NCBI GenBank assembly: GCA_029990175.1
Contig: JARKIP010000032.1
Coordinates: 409,259-473,258 of the forward strand
Direction: 5' to 3'
Origin: Petunia secreta
Lineage: Eukaryota > Streptophyta > Magnoliopsida > Solanales > Solanaceae
Length of the DNA stretch: 64,000 bases
Within the stretch, counting starts at the first letter, position 1. Each line of letters starts with the position of its first letter. A model generated the notes under the pieces. It saw only the letters and a list, made by a program, of their open reading frames with translations, was not told the origin of the DNA and ran no database searches. A program made the translations under genes and the position numbers. Of this stretch, positions 34,641-45,829 are shown piece by piece.

Positions 34641-35043
34641 TGCAGAGTAATTATTTAGGCATCGTCGTGAGGGTGGTGGACTTGCTTCAAATCTCCATCA
34701 TCGAACTCAATGGTGTTGAGGCGTGTCTTATCGGGTATTTACTAGTGAGCCTCACAGACCATGATGGCTTTGCTCTCGTTGTTTCCGACCCTGGGCCCCC
34801 TGAAGATCGTGTTTATGGGTCTTTTGACGACTGCGCTTCTTGCTGAAGGTCAATACGCTGCTACAACCCTGACCTTGATGACGGATAACTGGATTTTGAT
34901 CATAGATAGTAGTCCACAATTTCAGTCGTAGTGACAGATTCATGGATTATCTGCTGGATATTATTATTGATGTGTCTTATGGCGGTATTGCGGTTTGACA
35001 TGGCTGCGCCTTTTCCTTCGTAGGATACTTACAATTTCCTGGG
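34641..35043 (-). pseudogene. T1 gag remnant (mostly deleted)
   Basis: Between the PBS and the protease only about 400 bp remain, where gag normally takes over 1 kb. Visible pieces are a start near 34997 (MSNRNTAIRH-like), a GGPRVGN-like block at 34800 that in relatives lies late in gag, and HHPHDDA directly before the protease. T2 has the same short arrangement (42770-43165), so the deletion predates both insertions. Confidence 0.65.
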
Positions 35044-35060
35044 CCCCACGGTGGGTGCCA
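35044..35060 (-). promoter_or_regulatory. Primer-binding site of T1
   Basis: The minus strand reads TGGCACCCACCGTGGGG, 3 nt inside the LTR. T2 has the counterpart TGGTGCCCACCGTGG at 42749. I do not assign the tRNA. Confidence 0.75.
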
Positions 35061-35063
35061 AAC

Positions 35064-35568
35064 TATTTATACCTAAATTTGTATGTCTAGGTTAAACAAT
35101 TAATTCTGAATGAGGTCACAAGCAATACGGTAAATTACGAAGGAAAAAGTAAATAAATGCGATGAAAGTAAAGACAAGTAACTAAGCAAGAAATAATAGA
35201 GAAAGCAAAGTAATTCTTATTCCTTGAGAGTAGTCGAGTTTGGTGGCGAATCGTGTGCTGTGCACAATACAATGTATGGAAGGGTATTTATAATAGTGAT
35301 GCCCAGTCCTAAATAAGGTAAAATACAAATACTAATAAATTCATGGGCCTACAACTCAAGGCGGTGGTATACTAAACCCTAAATAGGAAACTGTAAACCC
35401 TAGGCAACGGGATGTATGATCTACACCCTATGATTAAACCGCCTAGATGGTCGTTGGCTCTAGGAGCGGGCGTATATGCTCAGTACCCGGTGACTCGTAG
35501 GATAAGTCAAGTCTCGCCAGCTGGACTCGTATCCCCGTAACAATAGGTGGCATATTTTTTTCCACACA
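35064..35568 (-). repeat. 5' LTR of T1
   Basis: 505 bp; in element sense it starts TGTGTGGAAAAAAATATGCC and ends GGTATAAATA (the final CA mutated to TA). It matches the T2 LTRs, with the shared block TGTTACGGGGATACGAGTCC and a TATTTATA run (35286-35292). The next 5 bp to the right, TCATG, would be one copy of its target duplication; the partner is outside the window. Confidence 0.8.
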
Positions 35569-35763
35569 TCATGTACTTTTTTCCTCCTTTCATGAAATTC
35601 CTCAACAAGGCAAATTGATAGTGAATCAGGATAAAGTTCAATGTGTGACGGTGAGAACACGTCCATGATGAGAAATTGAACTCATCTAGATGATCGAAGT
35701 ATAGAAGCTGGGTGGTGGAGATTAATAATGGTTGCTCATCATCGTCAAATCCTAAGGGAAGCG
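35569..35763. other. 195-bp island between T1 and DF
   Basis: Not part of the T1 LTR and not part of DF. It is the piece of the pre-existing locus between the two insertions, continued after DF at 56970. A minus-strand frame (LLYFDHLDEFNFSSWTCSHR) is open across most of it but I recognise no protein. Confidence 0.5.
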
Positions 35764-38700
35764 TGTTGACACCCAATTTTATCCCTTTTTTTTTTATAAT
35801 TAGCTATATTTAACTTAAAAGGTACAATATTGACTGTTTAAGCAAAATCTGCATTAGAAGGAATGCATTTACTTGTGTTTTCCCCTATCTATACGTTATA
35901 TATATAATTGTGACTATATAGTGTAATTTCATCATTTTAAGCTACTTGTTAAATAAGTGTCAAATCATGATCATTTGTACAAATTATGGCATTTATAACA
36001 TTCATAATTATTTGTTTCTATTTCTACATAATTAATTTAGTTTGACGTGCATTTTTTTCTTTATATATAATAAATATTTATTTATATTGCACCTTTAATT
36101 AAATATTGGTCTGATTAAAGTATTCAGTCTAATTTTTACTCCTACAACATATTCATTCAAAATTCAAATTATTTTGAATATAAATAGTTTCCTTAATTAA
36201 TACCGAATTCAAATCATTCCTTTTATTAAATCCCCTTTTTATCTTTTAACTTGGATAAAAATCAAATCGTATACAATTGAACCATCCATTTTTTCCCCTT
36301 CACACACACATATATGTATTCTCCAATTGCCAAATGAAAAAGGATAAGGAATCCACACATATATATATATGGACTCCCCTAAAAATTGTCAATCTCGTAC
36401 GCATCGACGCCCCATTTTTCATTCTTTCTTGAACACTTTCATATCATTTTTTGAAATATATTCTTCCATATCATTTATACAAATAATTGCTCCATCTCCC
36501 TCTTTGATTATTTTTCCTTTCTTGGTACCAATTCGTTCGTAATTAACAACTGCTCTATATTTCATTCTGACATGAATATTCTAGTGCCACACCTTCTACT
36601 AAAAACTTGGACATTATTTTCATTTTTGATACAAAACTCTTGGAATTTTTTTTCATTTTACTGATTATATGGGATTTATTTTCAAAATTAATACACATAT
36701 GCTCTTTCCCCTCATGATCCTTAGTGATTCTAACTGCTATTTGATTAGCCTAATTTTAGGAGTTTTGCCCTTTTCTTCATTAAACTCCTGCAATATGAGT
36801 ACTGGTAATTTTGTCATTGTTTGACCATCAAGTAAAAGTGCTTCTTCCCCATCGCCTCCCTCTCCTAACTCCACTAATATACAAAAAAAAGAGAGATACA
36901 TACATACACATCATAACCCTTCATCTTCCCCCTTTCTTTAAACTATTTTCACACCAGAGAGATGAGGACACATACACACAACACAAACAAAGAGTACACA
37001 CCACACACACCATCACATACACACATACACTATTGACGTCGAGTGATATACACGCACACACAGCCAGGAACACGACCACATAATTTACAGAGTAGAAAAT
37101 GAGGGGATAAACACACACATTATATCCAACATCTCTCCCTCAAGCTACTCCCTTCTTTTCCCTGTCTAAGACGCCAAGTGACCACAAATAGACCGTGGTG
37201 AAGCATTACTTGAAGATACTCCTCTGCTTATAATGGCAACCGGCATCAGAAAGACAAGCAGTGACATTTCATTTTTGGGACAACTAGGAAATGACTAGCA
37301 AACATGCCGTGAGGATGAAGCTTTCTGGTATTTGTCGACTGAAACATGTTGTATCCTTGTTTTTATTTTGGACACGACTCATTCGCAAAAAGAGAAGTTT
37401 TTTTTGTTGTTGTTTATCTTAAGACAACTTTCTTTAAGCATATACTGATTTCTTTAATAATTGTGTTAAGTATATTGATAGAGATGCAGTTAAGATAGAG
37501 TAGTATTTTCTATCTACTTCCGATTGGGACTATTTAATTTCTTTGTGGAGTTTTTGTTGATTTGCTCATGGAAACTATAGCTATTATTTCCTCATCATGT
37601 GGATATATACAGTAGGATAACCAACTCTTAGATACAAAATACTATCAAGCTACAGTAGTAATGTCTTGCTTTTTTTTTAATCATGTCCTAGTGGTAGCTT
37701 ATCTTACATTTTACAGCATACGCATTCGAAAGTATTCTAAGGTTCGTATGCGAGGGAGGTCATGACCTTGAATTAATTTTAGTTTAGGCTTCACCATATA
37801 AAATAATATATTCTTCTTGACTCGCTTTTTCCGTTGTTAGCTAAACAATAAAGAATATACATACTCTCACTCTTTTTTTCTTTTGAATATTTCTTTACAT
37901 GTACACTATAATGGAGTGATGGTACTTGAAGTTCAACCTCGGCACACAACGGCGTCAATAATAAAGATTGAGTGAAGTCGTTATCCCAAGACGGTCAGGT
38001 ATTTTATGGGATATGATGACAATGGCAGGCTAGTCGGCTTCTCGAACGAAGAACACATATATAGCTTTATAAACTAAAGCGACTCGTTATGCCCTCATTT
38101 TTTATTTGATTTGTCACTCTCTTAAGAGTTGTAAATTCTTTACTTTAATTCATTTGTTGATTAAGTTGTTTCATTATTTCTTCACATTAAATTCGACACA
38201 AAAAATAAGGTGTCACATGTCTCTACTAATACTTTTTATTTCTTGTGAAGTATTACATTCGCTAAAAGATGCTTTATAGAGGATTCAAAAGATCTTGTTC
38301 TATTCATTTGGATTCGTACATAAAATACGCAATATCGCAAAATATTTATTTTGGGGAGTTGGCTAGTGTTGATTATTGCTAGCTTTTGACCTCTTTAAGA
38401 CATAATTTAATACTTGCTTAGTTAAAATATCATTTGATTAGTTAGACTTTCATGACTAATTATTAGTTTAATTGCTCAAACTTTTCTTTAAAATTTCAAT
38501 TGTTTAGTCCGGTCGGGAACCACACTTAATGGAACCTGAGAGGTGCCTAACACCTTCCTTTCGAGTTAACCTGAACCCTCACTCGAAATTTTTAATTAAT
38601 AGAATAAATTTTGGAGTTATCTCTAAAATTGGCTCGAAACAAAGTAGGTGTCCTAGTACGCATAGTTAAATAATTTATTAGGTGTCCAGTCCAAATCTTA

Positions 38701-38767
38701 CCCGTGAGTTCCAACAATTCGCATCATGTTTCGAACTTTAACGGTCCAAAAAAAAAGGTTGTCGACA
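35764..38767 (+). repeat. 5' LTR of DF
   Basis: Starts TGTTGACACCC and ends TTGTCGACA; 3004 bp. Collinear with 53551-56969. AT-rich, with CA-rich stretches near 36300 and 36960-37080 that produce meaningless Thr/His-rich frames. Confidence 0.9.
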
Positions 38768-38770
38768 AAA

Positions 38771-38788
38771 TGGTGACTCCGCTAGGGA
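38771..38788 (+). promoter_or_regulatory. Primer-binding site of DF (Ogre-type)
   Basis: TGGTGACTCCGCTAGGGA, 3 nt after the LTR end. The closest of the three to the TGGCGACTCCRCTGGGGA-type site reported for Ogre elements (tRNA-Arg). Confidence 0.8.
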
Positions 38789-40110
38789 ATAGCAAGTTTC
38801 TAACCATAACAGACTTTGAATTGAGATTTTTTACTTGTTTCTTTTCTATTTCATTATTCTTTTAGACTAACTTTTCTTCCTTTTTTTTTCTGCACTCTTA
38901 GAATACTTACACTTTCACACATCAAGAACGATTATGCGAACCTCGCGATCATTCCACTCTCAAAGCACCCTTTAGAGAAGGTTTGCAAAATTTAGCCAAC
39001 TAGCGGGGCTGCTGGCGGTTTGCATGCTTTCAATTTTGAAGTTGCCCACTTGAGAAAAATCCTATCCAGAAAAACCCACTCCTAGAAGGTTCTGTTAGGA
39101 GAATACAACATGCCCCACGCTTCAATGGCTTTCAAGTCCTCCACAAGTTTGTTAAATCCTCTATTTAACGGTTTCACTTTATAATTCTTTTTGCATTATA
39201 AATAATATCTTTCATAATTATTCTAATTCTCGTGACTAACTTATTTCTTTTATTTTTATTTTTTTTATTAAAAATATTTTTTTTGAACTATTCTTACTTG
39301 TGCATTCTGCTCATACCATGTGCCACTCATGGAAACTACAAATCTTGCGTTGAAAATACAGTAGTTACATGACTGCCTCTCCTCATAAAAGGTCCTTTAG
39401 GGGAATGACTTGTAATCTAGTTGGTTCATGATGTTCCCGCTCCCGAGTTGTCCACTTGGGAAGATAATAAAACATGGTCTAGTTAACCCAACTCTTAGTG
39501 GCGACGGTAGGACCATACATCATGACATATCATTTGTGACTTGCTCTCAAGTCTAATAGGCCAACTTGTTCAAACAATCTGAATAGGTTTTTGACCTCAA
39601 AGAGTGGTGAACATGATTTATTTGCATTTACTTGAGGACCGAACGTACAAATGTGGACCATTTATATCAAACGGTTGGAATCATTCTATATTCAATTTTA
39701 TTCAAAGGCCCAAAAGGTATCGAAGGGGCATCAAAAGCTCAAATTAAATCAGAAACAGCCGTTTATTCCTTATCGGTTGAATAATTATGTATTCAGTATT
39801 ATTCAAAGGCACAAAAAGTAACGGAAGAGGCATTAAAAGCCCAATTTGAAGCAGAAACGACCGCTAGATAGACTGGATGACACATAACGCACATATGTTC
39901 CTTAGGAATTATATAAAGACTTGACGTCCCTGGTATGGTAAAAGTCCATTAGACAACTTGTCTAGTGTTCAAAGGGTTTTCACCTGAAACGACACATTTT
40001 CTTTCGTATACTATGTTGCATTATTTCTGAAAAAAGCGTGTGCCACACGTGGATCATTTGCTCACAAATAAACATAACTTTAGGCATTTTCTTCTCCTTT
40101 TCTCTCACCT
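38789..40110 (+). other. Leader of DF between PBS and ORF1
   Basis: No gene seen. Contains a diverged direct repeat of about 60 bp (ATTCAAAGGCCCAAAAGGTA at about 39700 and ATTCAAAGGCACAAAAAGTA at about 39801), and a part shared with A but not BC (39520-39700). Confidence 0.5.
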
Positions 40111-41690
40111 TTTCCAATGATCATGGCCACAAGTTCTATCGACATGGTTCCTGAAATCCATCAATTGCTCAAAGATTGGTGTGATAACCTAAACAGAGAT
40201 CAACAAAATTGAGCTAAAATAATAGAAGCAGTAGTACACTATTGAGATGCAGACCGAGCAGTTTTTCACTTTAGAAGTATAGAGTTGACACCGTTGCTGA
40301 ACAAATAGGCAGATTAACTCGACTACTATTTGATGGGGATAAGATTTTGACACTTAGAAGCATTGCACCTGAAGAGTTCTTCGAAATGGTAGGACTCAAG
40401 CTCGAACTGTGCACATATAGTACAAGACAGTTAGGAATTTCTCCGACTTTCCTCTACATCAAATTTGGTTATGAAAAGGCATTCCAAGAATTCGGTAATG
40501 ATTTCAGCATTAACCAGGCAGATTGGCAAGAGTGGAGGGTACTAGATTTTTTCACCAGCTTAGGTACTACCGTGTTTCCAAAACACAAATGACTGGTTGA
40601 TGTTTTGTGGTATCAATTGTCGATGCCCTACTCAAATACCTTGACAAGAAATATACTCTGGTACCTATGATTGTCGGAGAACTGTACCGAGCTTTAGAAA
40701 GATGCAAGAAGAGTGCTGGCTTTTTCGAAAGCTGCAATTTGCTTTTATAAATTTGGTTGATGAAGCATTTGTGAAATACGAACATCATAGACGAGGCCTT
40801 CAATTCCATACCGAAGGAGGATTATTCTTAAGTCACACCGCTTGCATAGACAACACTCTTGACAAGTGGGACGGGCCAACAACTACCAAAGGCTGGCACC
40901 ACTTGTTCTATCAACTGACTTCCAAGAGTAAGCAATGGATGTTTGACTACTTTCCCAGCACTACAGTGATCACACGGTCCGAAGGAGCCTCATTTATCAT
41001 ATTTAGTGGGCTTTAGAAGCGTTTACCCATATACTACTTTAAGGTCACTCAGACAAGCATGATGAAAGCAGATTGTACCCCAAGTTACGGATATCACAAA
41101 TTTCAAAGCATATATTCTGGGAGACCTAGTACCGTTTGAAGACAAGATATTAGAACTTTGGAAAGCAAGGCGCCGAATAGAAAATTGAGACCATTGGACG
41201 AGACAGATTCGATGCAGGTTATAATGAAGATTACCCGAATTAGCTTATCTGAGACATGGCAAGGGCAGTTCAACAAAAAGAAACAACAAAAAGAAAAGGA
41301 GATGCTGAAGAGATAAAATCTGAGTGTAAGAAGTTGTGCTGACAATTAGCTAAGGAACAAAGACAAATAGTAGTAAAATGAAATTTGGCCAAGGAAAAAA
41401 TCAAAGAAAAAGACCAATGATGCAATAAGGCAGAACTATTGGCAAAACACATAGAGTCTATAGGTGTATCGGCTAGCGAAGAAATGAACTTCGTGACTTG
41501 AAAAAGGAATGGAAGAGAAAGTAAAGAAGGCTTGGGCTATGTTGAAAAACTTCATATTTGACATAATACGACTCTTGACTGGTGCAGACAACATCATTTT
41601 CTAGAAAAACTCATCAGGGGCAAGTTCATCCGAGGAAGATTCGTTTGAAGAGGAAAACGATGAATCTTCTAGAGATAAATCAACATGAAG
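40110..41690 (+). pseudogene. ORF1 (DUF7745-like) of DF, broken
   Basis: Best preserved N-terminal half in the window. Landmarks in order: a VEAVVHYxDA-like and FHFRSIELTPLLN block (40225-40310), TLRSIAPEEFFEMVGLKLEL (40350-40410), YIKFGYEKAFQEFGNDFSIN (40455-40515), then after a frameshift KWDGPTTTKGWHHLFYQLTS and WMFDYFPSTTVITRSEGASF (40865-41000). A Lys/Glu-rich helical tail with stops follows to about 41690. The ELTPxLxE and HxxDxxxxxFxF-like patterns resemble uncharacterised plant-mobile-domain/DUF7745 proteins. Role unknown; its place before gag matches ORF1 of Ogre elements. The minus-strand frames here are antisense. Confidence 0.7.
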
Positions 41691-42070
41691 AATCTAGTTT
41701 CCTATCAATGCTTAGGTTTTTCCTTTTCTTGTATTTTTTCAATATCAGCCAATGTAATAATGACTAATATATGCAATATTCTCTCTTTGGCTCCGTAGTT
41801 TTGTTAGAAAACGAAATGATACATGCGGCACAAAGCGCTTTTCGAATCATTGTGCATAAAGCGGTCCCTTGTATTATAGGACACATTTTTATTTGCTATG
41901 TGTGCATTACGTGAATTTGTTTGTGTACTCTAGGTTTCGTTCCACTTAAGGGAATCCCGTCCTAAATCTAATCTCCAACCAGTGCACCCTCTCCCAATTC
42001 TATGCCTAAATTCTGATTATTCCCTATCCCTTACCAACTCAAAAACCTATTATCAAAAGGTTGACTCAAG

Positions 42071-42262
42071 TTGAATACCATGGTTAAGAAAAGTACAATT
42101 GTCGATGATTTGTCAAAACAAGAAGAGTTTGTTACAGCAAGCACTATACACATGGAGCGGAAAATTGACAAGGCAAGAGATATGTTGGTCAAACTCAAAG
42201 GCACACCGGACTTACCACAAGACCTTTTGACATCAATGTCCAAGGATCATTTTATTGCTCCA
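42071..42262 (+). pseudogene. Charged helical segment of DF, cut by T2
   Basis: NTMVKKSTIVDDLSKQEEFV, then STIHMERKIDKARDMLVKLK and DLPQDLL. The conserved third segment of the family. The natural continuation is at 48086 (and 50256), on the far side of T2. Confidence 0.6.
42258..42262. repeat. Target duplication CTCCA, left copy (T2)
   Basis: CTCCA precedes the T2 5' LTR; partners are 48086-48090 and, through the later tandem duplication, 50256-50260. Confidence 0.85.
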
Positions 42263-42745
42263 TGTGTGGGCAAAGATACGCCACCTACTATTAAAGGGAA
42301 TAAGAGTTCAGCTGGCGAGACTAGGCTTATCTTACAAGCTACCGGACACAGGATACGCACTCGGTCCTTGGACCAACGAGCGTTCAGGCGGATCACCATA
42401 GGACCCAAGGTATACATCCCACCGCCTTAGGTTTGCAGTCTCCTAGTTAGGGTTTAGTATATACCACCGCCTTGAGTTATAGGCCCATGGCCTTATTAGT
42501 CTTTGTATTTTACCTTAATTAAGACTGGGTATCCACTACTATAAATACCCCTCCTTAGATTGTATTGTACAATCAAGCGATTCACAATAGAATCCGGCTA
42601 TTCTCAAGGAAAAAGAATACTTTACTTTTCTTGCTCATTATTTCTCTCTTTGACATACTTACTTTTCTGTGGTATTTACTGTTTTGCCTGTGACCTCATT
42701 ATTAATTAATTGTTTAACCTAGGTGACCGATTTTAGGCATAAACA
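42263..42745 (+). repeat. 5' LTR of T2
   Basis: Starts TGTGTGGGCAAAG and ends TTAGGCATAAACA; 483 bp. Has a CTATAAATACCC TATA-box-like motif at about 42539-42550, shared with the 3' LTR (47901), which is a good promoter candidate. Confidence 0.85.
42539..42550 (+). promoter_or_regulatory. TATA-like motif in T2 LTR
   Basis: CTATAAATACCC lies about 200 bp before the LTR end, and is conserved at the same place in the 3' LTR and its duplicated copy (50071). Confidence 0.55.
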
Positions 42746-42748
42746 GAT

Positions 42749-42765
42749 TGGTGCCCACCGTGGCC
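42749..42765 (+). promoter_or_regulatory. Primer-binding site of T2
   Basis: TGGTGCCCACCGTGGCC, 3 nt after the LTR end, as in T1. Confidence 0.72.
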
Positions 42766-42769
42766 CCAT

Positions 42770-43165
42770 ACGAAGGAAAAGATGTAATCATTTCAAGCAA
42801 CAGAAACCACGTCATACGAGATACTGGTAACAAAATCCAACAGATAATTCATAACTCGGTCAATACGACTGAAATTATGAATGACTATCTAAGATCAAAA
42901 CCATGGTATCTGTCATCACGGTCCAAATCTTACCGGTCTACCACGCCTCATCATGGTTCTTATGGAGCTATGCCGACGGTCCAAAAGTTTATTAATACAA
43001 TCTTCGGGGGGCCCGAGGTTGGAAGTACCTGGACTAGAGCCATCATGGTCTGCGAGGCTCACTGGGAAATAGCCAAGAAACCACGTTTCAACAACATTGA
43101 GTTTGACGATAGGGACTCACGACCAGTTCATCACCCTCACTATGACGCTTTAATAATCACCTAGC
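42770..43165 (+). pseudogene. T2 gag remnant
   Basis: A short open stretch runs from the PBS to the protease: NRNHVIRDTGNKIQQIIHNS, then a TIFGGPEVGSTW-like block that normally belongs near the end of gag, and VHHPHYDALIIT before a TAG. More than 1 kb of gag is missing compared with intact relatives. The same deletion is present in T1. Confidence 0.65.
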
Positions 43166-43500
43166 AGGTACACGATGCTCGAGTCAAGCGTGTGTTGGTA
43201 GATCCTGGCAGCCCGGTCAACATTATTCATTGGAAGGTTGTTTACCAGATGGAGGTGCAAGGGCTAGGTAATTCCCAACCCATACACCATAACCAGCTTT
43301 AACAGCTCCAGCAAGAAGTCTGTAGGAGAGATACACCTTCACGTACACCTACCAGGAGCAACCTGGGTGGCGTCCTTCACGGTAATGACATGCGACCTCT
43401 TGTATAACATTATTCTAAAGAGGATTTGGATTCATGAAGTGCACGCAGTGCAAGCAACGCTTCACCAAATCCTTAAATACCCAACTCCTTGAAGGGTTAG
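43166..43500 (+). pseudogene. T2 aspartic protease
   Basis: RVLVDPGSPVNIIHWKVVYQ has the DPGS active-site block. The following frames shift between the ITSFNSSSKKSVGEI-like and LYNIIL-like blocks. It closely matches the protease of T1 but has more frame damage. Confidence 0.78.
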
Positions 43501-43607
43501 AGAAATTCAGAGGGAGCAGAAACTATCCCGGAGCTGTTATGTAACTGCTGTGATAGATGCTGCCAAAAAAGAGATGAAAAACTAGAAAAAGAAGTTAGAT
43601 AAGTTTC

Positions 43608-44275
43608 TTGGTCCCGATCTGGTCACTAGTGTACCTTTCGGGTTCAGAGTCCATGAAGCAGCAGGATCTCGAGAGCCACCCATCACCTTCCGACCTAGAG
43701 GGAGAAGACAAGTCTGCCAAAGCTACAGTTGATGACCTTGACCCATTGATCTTTGACGACAAGGTTCAAGATAAGAAATTTTATGTGAGGGCCAAACTCT
43801 CAGTCAAAGCCAAGCAAGAATACACTAACTTTATACATGCTCGGTCAGGCACCTTCGCCTGGACACACACCGACATGCCAGGAATATCAACTAGTATCAT
43901 CACACATAATCTGAATGTCGACCAACTTCAAGCCAGTCAAGCAGAAGAAACGGCCGATCAGTCGTAAAAAGAGGCTGACGGTCCATGTGGAGGTCAAAAA
44001 AATGCTAAACAATGGTTCCATTCGCGAGGTTCAATATCCCGATTGGCTATCCGATATAGTAGTAGTACCCAAGAAGAAATGGGAAGTGGAGGATGTGCAT
44101 CGACTTCACAGATTTGAATAAAGCATGCCCGAAGTATTCTTTACCACTGCCTAACATAAACCAACTCATTGATTCGATGGCAGGCCACAAAGCTTTAATT
44201 TTTCTAGACTCATACTAAGTATATTATCAGATCCTTATGAACCCAGATGATCAAGAAAAGACTTCTCTCATCCGA
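43608..44275 (+). pseudogene. T2 linker and RT N-terminal third
   Basis: The linker is open at 43608-43967 (KFYVRAKLSVKAKQEYTNFI, WTHTDMPGISTSIITHNLNV). RT starts in the overlapping frame 43915-44121 (FKPVKQKKRPISRKKRLTVH, SIREVQYPDWLSDIVVVPKK), followed by shifted MAGHKALIFLDSY and ILMNPDDQEKTSLI blocks. The sequence then leaves RT: the YxDD region, RNase H and the integrase N-terminus are absent. Confidence 0.8.
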
Positions 44276-45075
44276 TATGATCCTTGGGAAATTTTGATTT
44301 GACCCGGCGGTGTCAAATTCCTACTCATCATGACGGATTATTTCACCAAATGGGCCGAAGCAGCGGCCTAATTCCTGGATCCAGGAGCAGGAGGTGATAG
44401 AGATTATATGGAAGAAAATTATGTGTCGATTCGGAATTCAGGCGGAAATCGCTTGCAATAATGGGCCTCAGTTCATACGCAACAAAATCACTGCTTTTCT
44501 GAAGGAATGGGAGATAAATGAATTACCTATACTCCTTATGATCCTTCGGCCAATGGTCAGGCTGAATCCTCGAACAAGACAATAGTGGAGAATTTGAAGA
44601 AGCGACTCAAGGAAGCAAAAAAAAAGTGGCTAGAAGAGATGCCCGGAGTCTTGTGGGCCTACAATACTACGTCTAAAGCCAGCTTGGAGATACTCCATTT
44701 CGTTGACATACGGAACAGAAACAATGATTCCCTAGAGATAGGAGAATCCAATTTGAGGAGGTCATTTGCGGTGGAAAAATCCAACAATGAAGCTTTTAAA
44801 GAATCCGTTGATACTTTGGACGAACGGCGGGAAAGAGCAGTCGTACGCCTTGCAGCCCAGAAGCAATGAGTGGAGCAATAATACAACGCGAGGGCCAATC
44901 CACGATCCTTCAATATAAGGGATATCATTCTTTGTAAAGTTACTCAGAATACAAGTAGGCCAGTGCAGGCAAACTCGCCCCAAATTGGGAAAGGATGTAC
45001 CAGAGTTCGAGGCATAGCTGGAAAGGTGTGTATGTTCTTGAAGACATGGAAGGAACAGCTATTCCAAATAACAGG
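44276..45075 (+). pseudogene. T2 integrase core and tail
   Basis: Starts right after the RT fragment with FLLIMTDYFTKWAEA (first catalytic Asp), then IICRFGI-like and CNNGPQFIRNK (second Asp), a GQAESSNKT-like coding block at 44552-44580 (Glu), and ENLKKRLKEAKKKWLEEMPG with VLWAYNTTSKASLE at 44588-44690. The tail to about 45075 includes RAVVRLAAQKQ and an ISWLKKYYS-like end. Stops and shifts separate the blocks. Confidence 0.82.
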
Positions 45076-45829
45076 AACATCTCATGGCTAAAGAAATACT
45101 ACTCTTCAAAGGCTTAGCTAAGCTCATATACTCGAGACATGTATTTTCTCTTTCTTGTTTTCATTTTTTACAGCAGGCACTTAGCCACGTCCCTTTATGT
45201 TTACAAGGCTCCGCGCCCTATTCATCAATAAAACTACTATTTTATTTAGTAAGTTTTACATATTTAGATCCATCTATGATCAAAATATTGATAGCCCCGA
45301 CAAGACCTAAGTTGAAGTAATACACTCACTTTTCGCTACAAAAGTAGGGTACACTACCCGCTTAGAGCTAGAGCACGTCTAGCTCAGCCACCAGGAATTA
45401 TTCGTAAGTGAACTCACTAATTCAACAACTGCACATACATGCCGACGGTAACGGCCTGTCCGCATGGTGCTAGAAAGTCTTTAATACTCGTGTAACTAAG
45501 CAGAGACGTTGAATTCAGACGCAAAAGTGTCTGTTACAACACGGGCTAAAGTCGTCCATTGTGGGTGCAACTTAAGCAATCATCTATTGACGCAAATGAA
45601 GCGCCCTTCAGTTGCACACCCGTCTCTTGAAGACACTAGCCTAGAAAAGAACACAAAACATACTTCTTGACTAAACATTACATCATATGTAATTACCCAA
45701 GTACGTATAAAACTATTGAAGAACGACCGTTTCATTAATAACAAATAGCCCGTAGGCTCACAATATACAATTAGTTCTTCCTGAATACAACATTTGTTCC
45801 AACAATTGTAAAAACCTCTTTCGGTTGGG
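45076..45829 (+). other. T2 3' non-coding region
   Basis: No gene seen after the integrase. Sequence of ordinary base composition up to about 45829, where GC-richer and different sequence begins. Confidence 0.5.

Larger units (their letters stand above)
21253..35568 (-). mobile_element. T1: Tat-lineage Ty3/gypsy element, split by A and BC
   Basis: Minus-strand element present as two pieces, 33579-35568 (5' LTR, PBS, gag remnant, protease, start of RT) and 21253-22060 (rest of RT, RNase H). Element BC occupies 22061-33578 between them. With BC and one target copy (CCCCT) set aside, the RT frame runs on through the junction, which proves the order of events. The remainder (integrase, 3' LTR) should lie outside the window beyond element A. 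Confidence 0.85.

Noticed and set aside
36811..37118. Thr/His-rich and Cys/Val-rich frames in LTR D
   Set aside because: Low-complexity CA-rich LTR sequence; both strands open, no conservation in codon pattern with LTR F.
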